This document shows positions 7,447-14,371 of a stretch of DNA of 64,000 bases, one piece after another. This DNA is from Oscillospiraceae bacterium (GTDB lineage Bacteria > Bacillota > Clostridia > Oscillospirales > Ruminococcaceae), in assembly GCA_017466885.1 (NCBI GenBank), contig JAFTTH010000025.1:1-64000 (forward strand), written 5' to 3'. A program made the position numbers and the translations under genes. The notes beneath the pieces were generated by a model, which was not told where the DNA came from, searched no databases, and was given only the letters and a program-made list of their open reading frames with translations. Numbering within the stretch: the first letter of the stretch is position 1; each line of letters begins with the position of its first letter.

Positions 7447-9615
7447 TCAGCTCCGGTCAACTGAGAGCACACCCTTGATTTTGGAGAGCCGCTCCATAAT
7501 GGACCGAAGCTGGGAAATATCGTTGACAGAAAGGTTGACCACGACCTCTGCCTGACCGTTTTTGGTCTCTCTTGCGTTAAAGCTGTGGATGGGAACGCGC
7601 AGTCCCGCCAACTGAAGGCTGACATCCGCCACCAGACCGGTGCGATCCAGTGCCAGAATGGTAATGGTGGATTTGAAGGAATCGGTGACCCGGGAGGCCC
7701 AATGCGCTCCCACCCAGCGTTCCCGCTCGGCAAGATTCCGGTTGGCGGGAGAGGCGTTGGGGCAGTCTGCCTTATGGATGGAAACACCGTACCCCCGGGT
7801 GATAAATCCAACGATCTCGTCGCCGGGAAGGGGATTACAGCAATGGGCAAACCGGACCAGACAGTTATCAATCCCTTCCACAATCACGCCGCTTTTATGC
7901 TTGATCTTATCATCCTGCATCAGATGGGAAAGATCCACCGGAGAAATATCCTCCGATTTCAGCTTCTTTTGGTAGTCATCCCGGATGCGGGGCATAATTT
8001 TGGAAAGGATGATTCCGCCGTAACCAATAGCGGCATAAAAATCCTCCACCGAGGACATTTTCTGCCGGTGAGCGGTCTCCTCCAAAAATTCGGCAAGCTT
8101 TTCTTCGGGAAGATGGATTCCGTTCCGGCGAAATTCCCGATCCAGCTCGGCTTTTCCCTGAACGATATTTTCTTCCCGGCGCTCCTTTTTGAACCAGTTC
8201 CGGATCTTGGTGCGGGCCTCCCCGGTGACGACAATATTCAGCCAGTCCCGGCTGGGACCCCGTCCCGCGGCGGAGGAGGTCAGGATCTCAACGATCTGCC
8301 CGGTTTTAACCTTGTAGTTGATGGGAACGATCCGTCCGTCCACCTTGGCCCCGGTCATCCGGTTGCCGACGGCGGTATGAATGGCGTAAGCAAAGTCGAT
8401 GACGGTGGCGCCGATGGGGAGGCTGAAAACGTCCCCCTTGGGGGTAAAGACAAAGACCTCTTCGGGAGCAATATCCGACTTGATCAGACGGACGATCTCC
8501 TCAGCGTCCTCCGAATCCTTCTGCACCTCCAGCAGCTGACGTACCCAGGCAAGCTTTGTTTCCAGCTTATCCCGCCCCTGAATGCCGGCCTTGTATTTCC
8601 AGTGGGCCGCAACGCCGTATTCAGCGGTATGGTGCATATCCCAGGTGCGGATCTGCACCTCAAAGGGGATACCCTCCTTATCGATCACGGTGGTATGAAG
8701 AGACTGGTACATATTGGGCTTGGGGGTGGAAATATAATCCTTAAAGCGGTTGGGAATCGGGCGGAACATATCATGGATGATCCCTAAAATATTATAACAT
8801 TCAATAACGGTATCCACGATGATCCGCACAGCGAAGATATCATAGATCTCGGCGATATCCTTCCCCTGCATATACATCTTGCGATAGATCCCGTAGGTGC
8901 TTTTGACCCGCCCGGCGATATGGGGGGCTCGGCCGTCCGCCGAGAGACGGTCGGAGATCTTTTCCCGGATATTCTCCAGAAAAGCATCCCGCTCGTCTGC
9001 CCGCTGGACCAGAGCATCGTCAATCTCCTTGCAGCCGATGGGATCCAGATACCGGATGGAAATGTCCTCCAGCTCCTCCTTGACTCCCCGGATTCCCAGC
9101 CGGTGAGCGATGGGGGCAAAAACCTCCATGGTTTCCAGGGCGGTTTGACGTTGCTTGTCAGGGTGGCGGTAGGAAAGGGTGCGCATATTATGCAGCCGGT
9201 CGGCAAGCTTGATAATCATTACCCGGATATCCTCCGACATGGCCAGCAGCATCTTCCGGAGGTTTTCCGCCTGCTGCTCTTCCCGGGTGGAGAAGGGGAT
9301 CTTACCCAGCTTGGTGACCCCTTCCACCAGCATAGCAACGTCCTCCGAAAAGGCGCGGCGCACCTCGTCCGAGGTAATGGGGGTATCCTCCACCACATCA
9401 TGCAGCAGAGCGGCGGCAACGGTATCGGTATCCATTCCCAGATCTACCAGGATGGATGCCACCGAAAGGGGATGGGTAATATAAGGCTCCCCCGAATCCC
9501 GGAGCTGTCCCCGATGGGCCTCCTCCGCCATATGATGCGCCCGGGCAATAAAGTCAAGATCGTAAGATTTTCCGGTTGCGCGAAGCTGTTCCAACAGATC
9601 GTTGAGGGTGATCAT
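7447..9615 (-). CDS. relA: Bifunctional (p)ppGpp synthetase/hydrolase (RSH)
   Basis: The 722-residue protein has the complete long-RSH layout. An HD hydrolase domain comes first (THPLSVASIL with His48, HDVVEDTP with His72-Asp73, and KLADRLHNMRTL). A synthetase domain follows (TPKPNMYQSLHTTV, then EVQIRTWDMHHTAEYGVAAHWKYK), then a TGS domain (FVFTPKGDVFSLPIGATVIDFAYAIH near residue 390) and a C-terminal ACT domain (ILALDRTGLVADVSLQLA). Both HD and synthetase residues are intact, so it should make and degrade the alarmone in response to stalled ribosomes. It shares an operon with a second, smaller synthetase at 2626-3282. Confidence 0.96.
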   Translation of the reverse strand: MITLNDLLEQLRATGKSYDLDFIARAHHMAEEAHRGQLRDSGEPYITHPLSVASILVDLGMDTDTVAAALLHDVVEDTPITSDEVRRAFSEDVAMLVEGVTKLGKIPFSTREEQQAENLRKMLLAMSEDIRVMIIKLADRLHNMRTLSYRHPDKQRQTALETMEVFAPIAHRLGIRGVKEELEDISIRYLDPIGCKEIDDALVQRADERDAFLENIREKISDRLSADGRAPHIAGRVKSTYGIYRKMYMQGKDIAEIYDIFAVRIIVDTVIECYNILGIIHDMFRPIPNRFKDYISTPKPNMYQSLHTTVIDKEGIPFEVQIRTWDMHHTAEYGVAAHWKYKAGIQGRDKLETKLAWVRQLLEVQKDSEDAEEIVRLIKSDIAPEEVFVFTPKGDVFSLPIGATVIDFAYAIHTAVGNRMTGAKVDGRIVPINYKVKTGQIVEILTSSAAGRGPSRDWLNIVVTGEARTKIRNWFKKERREENIVQGKAELDREFRRNGIHLPEEKLAEFLEETAHRQKMSSVEDFYAAIGYGGIILSKIMPRIRDDYQKKLKSEDISPVDLSHLMQDDKIKHKSGVIVEGIDNCLVRFAHCCNPLPGDEIVGFITRGYGVSIHKADCPNASPANRNLAERERWVGAHWASRVTDSFKSTITILALDRTGLVADVSLQLAGLRVPIHSFNARETKNGQAEVVVNLSVNDISQLRSIMERLSKIKGVLSVDRS

Positions 9616-9646
9616 AATAAATAACCTCAGTCATTTCAGAAGAGGA

Positions 9647-10621
9647 TCACTCTTCTCTTTTTTTGATTTGGCGAATATCGTTTCCCACAAACCGCAACGC
9701 ATCGCAGGCGCCGATGATCCGGGAGACGATCCGGTCACCGTAAAGCTCGGTCATCTGAGCGGCGGAGAGGTTGGTATTGAGCAGGAAGGGCTTGCCCGAA
9801 AGAATCCGGCTGTTGATAACGTTATAAAGGCAGGACTGGGTAAAGGAGGAGACAAACTCCGCCCCCAGATCGTCAATAATCAGCAGGTCGCAGGAAAGGG
9901 CAGGGGAGAGAGAGTCCTCCTGGGAGGAGGAAAAATGCTCCTCCGAAAGCCGGTGAAACCAGTCAGGCGCCGAAACGTAGCTGACCTGGTATCCCGAAGC
10001 TGAAACAGCCTTGGCGATTGCCAGAGAAAGATGGGTCTTGCCCAGTCCGGTTTCACCGTAAAGCAGGAGGGAGGGGCAGTCCATGGAAAATTCCTGGGCG
10101 TAAGCCAGACAGTACTGAAAAACCGATTCCATAACGTTCCGGACCGATTTGCCCGATTTATCCTTGGCATCGGGATAATAATCCAAACGGAAATCGGAAA
10201 AATCCATCAGCCGGAGTCCGGAGGAGCGGTTCAGCTCCTGGCAGGCAAGCTTGCCGTGAAGCTCCCGGGCACAGCCGCAAAACTCCGATCCAATCCGCCC
10301 CCGATCCTCACAAAGGGGGCAATGATAGGGAATCTCCAGATAATCTGCGGGAAGTCCGGCTGCGGAAAGCATTTCTGCCCGCATCCGGCGCAGCTCGGCC
10401 AGTTGATCCTCCAGACGGGCGGCGGAGGACTCCCGATCCCCCCGAAGGATGGCAACTGCCCCCCGGCAGACAAGCTCCGACTCCTGCCGGGCCAGCTCTG
10501 CCAGCTCGGGAACCTTTTTCTCCGCTTCGGCCCGGTTTTCCTCAAAACGGGTCAGAGCCTCCGTTCTCCGGCGGAAAAGCTCCTGGTCGGCCAGCTCATA
10601 AATCTTTGCAGGGTAACTCAT
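9647..10621 (-). CDS. DnaI/DnaC-type helicase loader ATPase
   Basis: The 324-residue protein has a long helical N-terminus, a four-cysteine zinc cluster (CPLCEDRGRIGSEFCGC near residue 100), and an AAA+ ATPase domain with Walker A GETGLGKTH and Walker B LLIIDDLGAE, followed by NTNLSAAQM and the arginine finger region RIVSRI. This is the layout of Bacillus DnaI, which loads the replicative helicase DnaB/DnaC at the origin. Its start overlaps the stop of the DnaD-domain gene by four bases (ATGA), which fits a primosome pair. Confidence 0.9.
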   Translation of the reverse strand: MSYPAKIYELADQELFRRRTEALTRFEENRAEAEKKVPELAELARQESELVCRGAVAILRGDRESSAARLEDQLAELRRMRAEMLSAAGLPADYLEIPYHCPLCEDRGRIGSEFCGCARELHGKLACQELNRSSGLRLMDFSDFRLDYYPDAKDKSGKSVRNVMESVFQYCLAYAQEFSMDCPSLLLYGETGLGKTHLSLAIAKAVSASGYQVSYVSAPDWFHRLSEEHFSSSQEDSLSPALSCDLLIIDDLGAEFVSSFTQSCLYNVINSRILSGKPFLLNTNLSAAQMTELYGDRIVSRIIGACDALRFVGNDIRQIKKREE

Positions 10622-11667
10622 TGGGCTCCTCCCTTCCGTTTGCGGAATACCGGTGTTTTCAGTGCAGATTCCTCAAAGGCATCCAGATCGTAGGATGGCT
10701 TGGCGGGATCTGCCTTTTGCGGTTTTTTATCATTTGACTCCACGTCGGATACCGTTTTATACCCTTCGGCATACCACGCAGAGAGGATCTTATCGATATA
10801 GGGGAAGGAGAGCTTGGCAGTATTGTCAATATTCCGCTCGTAGGCCAGCTCCACAAGGGGAAGCTCAAAGCCCCACTCGATCCCCCACCGGCGGAAATAT
10901 TCCCGTTGCTTGGAGGTCAGCTTCTGCCCACCGATTCCCAGGGCGGAGGCAAACTGACCTTCAATCCCTTTGAGGGATTTTTGCTCCAGAATATAAGCCT
11001 CGGCTCGTTCGTGACTGTCGATCCCGGCGTCCACCCAGCGGTAGGCGGCGGTTTCAATGGCGCGGAGAGAGGTCTTGCCCTCCCCCTTCATATATTCCAG
11101 CAGCATCAGCAAAACATCCGCCGGCATTCCTGCCCAATCGTGGATGGAAACAATCACACTCATATCGCTGGGAGTCAACAGACGGCCATCCAGAATCTCC
11201 TGGGTTTTTTCAATCAGAAGCCCCAGCTCGGGGTCGGCCTCCACCTTCCGGGCAAGCTCTGTTCCGGTCAGGCGGGCGGGAGAGGGCGGACGGCGCACCG
11301 CCAAAGACTCCGGCTTGGGAACGACCTGCCCGGCAGAAGGCTCTGCTTCAGGGGCCGGAGAGAGCGGCTCGAATACCAGGGATGCAACCGGGGCAGACTC
11401 CTTTTGGGGCGGTGGGGTCAGCAGACCCTCGCTCTGCGTCAGAACGCCCCGCTCGATCCAGAAGGAAAGGGCATCGGCAACATCCGCCGGGGCGAGATGG
11501 AAGACCTCGGCCAGCTCTTCGGAGGAAACCTCCCGGCCGCTATGCCGCAAAAGATAAAGAAGGAGCTTCAGGGAGGCGGCCCCCGCCAGCTTCAAATGTT
11601 CATCCGCCACGCAGTTGGGGACAGCGAAGATTCCGTTCCAGCATCCAAGGTCGATTTTATATGCCAT
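10618..11667 (-). CDS. DnaD-domain replication initiation protein
   Basis: The start at 11667 (MAYKIDLGCWNGIF) is preferred because the upstream in-frame codons lack a usable ribosome binding site and the family begins here. The 349-residue protein has an N-terminal winged-helix region (residues 20-90), a proline/glutamate-rich linker, and a C-terminal DnaB_2/DnaD tail domain with repeated segments (IVSIHDWAGMPADVLLMLLEYM, then WGIEWGFELPLVELAYERNI, and SFPYIDKILSAWYAEGYKT). Such proteins act with DnaI in Firmicute primosome assembly. It is the first gene of the operon, behind a promoter at 11747-11776. Confidence 0.85.
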   Translation of the reverse strand: MAYKIDLGCWNGIFAVPNCVADEHLKLAGAASLKLLLYLLRHSGREVSSEELAEVFHLAPADVADALSFWIERGVLTQSEGLLTPPPQKESAPVASLVFEPLSPAPEAEPSAGQVVPKPESLAVRRPPSPARLTGTELARKVEADPELGLLIEKTQEILDGRLLTPSDMSVIVSIHDWAGMPADVLLMLLEYMKGEGKTSLRAIETAAYRWVDAGIDSHERAEAYILEQKSLKGIEGQFASALGIGGQKLTSKQREYFRRWGIEWGFELPLVELAYERNIDNTAKLSFPYIDKILSAWYAEGYKTVSDVESNDKKPQKADPAKPSYDLDAFEESALKTPVFRKRKGGAQ

Positions 11668-11746
11668 TGCAAGCCCCATCCTTTCTAAAAAATCCGTTTT
11701 TTCCGGAGGAGAACGCCTTCTCCCGCCAAAAGGGAATACATATTTC

Positions 11747-11776
11747 ATTATAACATATTCAATATTGGCTTTTCAA
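11747..11776 (-). promoter_or_regulatory. Promoter of the dnaD-dnaI-relA operon
   Basis: On the minus strand TTGAAA (11776-11771) and TATAAT (11752-11747) are 18 bases apart, about 80 bases before the dnaD start. It is divergent from the cysteine desulfurase promoter 90 bases away. Confidence 0.7.
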
Positions 11777-11863
11777 GTCCCGGGCGGAGGGGGAAAGAAG
11801 TTTCTGCGCAGTAAAAAAAGGAGGTTCTCCAGCCATTTCCATCAAGAGAATCGCCGGGAAAGG

Positions 11864-11892
11864 TTGAAAAAAGGAAGAAGTTGCTGTATAAT
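11864..11892 (+). promoter_or_regulatory. Promoter of the cysteine desulfurase-thiI genes
   Basis: TTGAAA (11864-11869), a 17-base spacer and TATAAT (11887-11892) lie 35 bases upstream of the start codon. This promoter location also rules out the longer reading frame that opens at 11615. Confidence 0.85.
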
Positions 11893-11926
11893 AGACGATG
11901 GATTACTTTGCAAAGGGGTAAAACGG

Positions 11927-13072
11927 ATGCCGGAACTTTATTTTGATAACAGCGCAACCACTCCAGTGGATCCCCGGGTGGCGGATTGCCTGCGGGATTG
12001 TTGCGTATCCTGCTGGGGAAATCCCGCCTCTTTGCATAAAAAAGGGATCGAAGCGGAACGGATGATCCGGAAGGCAGCGGCGCAGATCGCGACGGTGCTG
12101 GGCTGCGACCCAGATGAGGTTCTTTTCACCTCCGGCGGAACGGAGAGCAATAATCTTGCCGTAATTGGCGGGAGTATGCCAAAGCTGCGCCGGACAAAAA
12201 AAGTAATCACCTCCCCTACCGAGCATCCTTCGGTGCTGGAGGCAGTTAAGGAACTGGAAAAGAGCGGGTTTGAAGCAGTCTTTTGCCCGGTGGATGAATT
12301 TGGCGTTCCGGATGAGGAGGGGCTTCTTTCTCTGGTAGATGAGCAAACTGCCATGGTCAGTCTGATGCTCTGCAATAACGAAACAGGCGGAGTAACGCCG
12401 ATCGTTTCCCTGGCGGAACGAATCAAGGAAAAAAATCCCGAAACCCTCGTCCATTGTGATGGGGTGCAGGGCTTTTGCAAGGTATCGCTTCCGCCCTTGA
12501 GCCGAACAAAAATTGACCTTTTTTCCTTCAGCGGTCATAAGCTCTTTGCCCCCAAGGGGACAGGAGGGCTTTACGTTGCCAAGGGAACCCGTCTCCTCCC
12601 CCGGATGGTGGGAGGCGGTCAGCAACGGGGGCTTCGCTCCGGAACCGAGCCGGTGCCTTTGGCTGTTTGTCTGGGCGAGGCGGTTCGGCTGGCGGCGGAG
12701 GAGCGGGCGGAACGGCTGGACGCTGTTTCGGCCGTTTCGGGAAGGCTGCGGACACTGGTCAGCGAAATGGCCGGAATCACCGTCAATTCTCCTGCCGGGG
12801 GTGCACCTCATATCCTGAATCTTTCGGTGGAGGGCGTCAAGTCGGAGATTCTCCTCCATTTTCTGGAAAGTCAGGGTGCTTATGTTTCCTCCGGGTCGGC
12901 CTGTGCCGGCGGGAAGGAAAGCCATGTTCTGAAGGCGGCGGGACTGCCGCCCAAGCGGATCGGCTCCGCTTTGCGCATCAGCTTTTCCCATCTCAATACT
13001 CCCAAAGAGGCGGAGCAGCTGGCTTCCCTTCTGGCGGAGGGGATGAAAAAATACAAAGGCACACTCCGCTGA
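11927..13072 (+). CDS. Cysteine desulfurase (NifS/IscS family)
   Basis: The ATG at 11927 (MPELYFDNSATTPVDP) is preceded by AAAGGGG and follows the promoter directly. The 381-residue PLP enzyme shows TSGGTESNN near residue 68, the Schiff-base lysine in FSFSGHKLFAPKGTGGLYV near residue 205, and the active-site cysteine in SSGSACAGG near residue 325. It releases sulfur from cysteine as an enzyme persulfide. The next gene is thiI, which needs such a persulfide donor, so its main job here is probably tRNA 4-thiouridine (and perhaps thiamine) sulfur supply rather than Fe-S assembly; no scaffold gene is adjacent. Confidence 0.93.
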   Translation: MPELYFDNSATTPVDPRVADCLRDCCVSCWGNPASLHKKGIEAERMIRKAAAQIATVLGCDPDEVLFTSGGTESNNLAVIGGSMPKLRRTKKVITSPTEHPSVLEAVKELEKSGFEAVFCPVDEFGVPDEEGLLSLVDEQTAMVSLMLCNNETGGVTPIVSLAERIKEKNPETLVHCDGVQGFCKVSLPPLSRTKIDLFSFSGHKLFAPKGTGGLYVAKGTRLLPRMVGGGQQRGLRSGTEPVPLAVCLGEAVRLAAEERAERLDAVSAVSGRLRTLVSEMAGITVNSPAGGAPHILNLSVEGVKSEILLHFLESQGAYVSSGSACAGGKESHVLKAAGLPPKRIGSALRISFSHLNTPKEAEQLASLLAEGMKKYKGTLR

Positions 13073-13099
13073 CTGCGGGTTGCCCATCGAGGTAGAAAA

Positions 13100-14296
13100 A
13101 TGAAAGAGATCATTCTGATCAAAAACGGAGAGATCGTTCTGAAGGGGCAGAACCGAACCACCTTTGAGGACGTTCTTGTCAAAATCATCCGGAGAAGACT
13201 GGCGGGGATCGGCAAGGTCCGGATCACCAAGGCCCAATCCACCATTTGCGTTGCCCCCGAAGAGGAAGGGTACGATATGGCAGAGGCCATCCATCGGCTG
13301 ACCGGAATCTTCGGGATCCGGCAGTTTTCTCCCGCCGCCCTTTGCCAAAAGGAGCTGGAGGATATTATCCGGACCGCCCGGGAATATACCGCAGACTGTT
13401 TGCGGAATGCAAAGACCTTTAAGGTGGAGGCTCGCCGGAGTGATAAGAAATTCCCCCTGACCTCTCCCCAGATTGCCGCAGAGGTTGGCGGTGCGTTGCT
13501 GGAAACCTTCCCTCACCTGAAGGTGGATGTCAAAAACCCGGAGGTAACGGTCACCGTTGAGGTGCGGGATACCTCGGCCTTCGTCCATTCCCGGCGGATC
13601 CAGGGTGCCGGCGGAATGCCGGTAGGCACCAGCGGAAACGGAATGCTCCTGATCTCAGGCGGCATTGACAGCCCGGTAGCCGGATATATGATGGCCAAGC
13701 GGGGAATGCGGATCACCGCCGTTCATTTTGAAAGTCCCCCCTATACTTCGGAGCGTGCGAGGACAAAGGTTTTTTCTCTGTTAAAGAAAATTTCATTTTA
13801 TTGTGGTACAATTGATACATACGTTGTCCCCTTCACCGAAATTCAGGAGAAGATCCGGGAGCGTTGCCCGGAGGAATATTTCACCATTATTATGCGTCGG
13901 CTGATGATGGAAATCTCCTCCCGGATCGCCCAACAAGCTGATTGCGGTGCGCTGATTACCGGGGAAAGCCTGGCGCAGGTGGCCAGTCAGACCATTTCAG
14001 CCATCGGCTGTACCGACTGCGCGGCAGACATTCCGGTCTTCCGCCCCCTGATCGGGATGGATAAGGAGGAGATCATTGCCATCGCCCGCCGGATTGACAC
14101 CTTTGAGACCTCCATCCTTCCTTATGAGGATTGTTGCACCGTCTTTACCCCCCGTCATCCCAAAACCCGGCCGGTGCTGGAGATGGTGCTGAAGGCGGAG
14201 GCACCGCTGGAGGCCGCACCTCTGATTGAGGAAGCAATTGCCGGGACCCGTCGCGTTCATATTTCCTGGACAGACGAATTGCCCGACTTCGAATAA
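13100..14296 (+). CDS. thiI: tRNA uracil 4-sulfurtransferase ThiI
   Basis: The 398-residue protein has the N-terminal ferredoxin-like/THUMP region (residues 1-165) and a PP-loop ATPase domain with LLISGGIDSPVAGYMMAKRG near residue 177. The later GESLAQVASQT and ILPYEDCCTVFTPRHP are typical of ThiI. There is no C-terminal rhodanese domain, so it is the short Bacillus-type ThiI that takes sulfur directly from a dedicated cysteine desulfurase, which is the gene just upstream (27-base gap). It thiolates uridine 8 in tRNA. Confidence 0.95.
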   Translation: MKEIILIKNGEIVLKGQNRTTFEDVLVKIIRRRLAGIGKVRITKAQSTICVAPEEEGYDMAEAIHRLTGIFGIRQFSPAALCQKELEDIIRTAREYTADCLRNAKTFKVEARRSDKKFPLTSPQIAAEVGGALLETFPHLKVDVKNPEVTVTVEVRDTSAFVHSRRIQGAGGMPVGTSGNGMLLISGGIDSPVAGYMMAKRGMRITAVHFESPPYTSERARTKVFSLLKKISFYCGTIDTYVVPFTEIQEKIRERCPEEYFTIIMRRLMMEISSRIAQQADCGALITGESLAQVASQTISAIGCTDCAADIPVFRPLIGMDKEEIIAIARRIDTFETSILPYEDCCTVFTPRHPKTRPVLEMVLKAEAPLEAAPLIEEAIAGTRRVHISWTDELPDFE

Positions 14297-14337
14297 CCCC
14301 TTCAACCGTCATTCGGGGCGGATCTGCCCCAATACTG

Positions 14338-14371
14338 AAAGGAGTATCTGCGGGAAACGCAGAGCAGAGCT
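14338..14371 (+). promoter_or_regulatory. Ribosome binding site separated from the cinA start by a hairpin
   Basis: The only strong Shine-Dalgarno (AAAGGAG, 14338-14344) is 27 bases from the ATG. In between lies a 5-bp hairpin, CTGCG-GGAAA-CGCAG (14348-14362). If folded, the effective spacing falls to about 12 bases. The ATG itself is not in doubt, as the CinA family opens the same way. Confidence 0.45.

Noticed and set aside
11615..11926. N-terminal extension of the cysteine desulfurase
   Set aside because: A consensus promoter lies inside it at 11864-11892 and the desulfurase family begins at the ATG at 11927, which has a good ribosome binding site.
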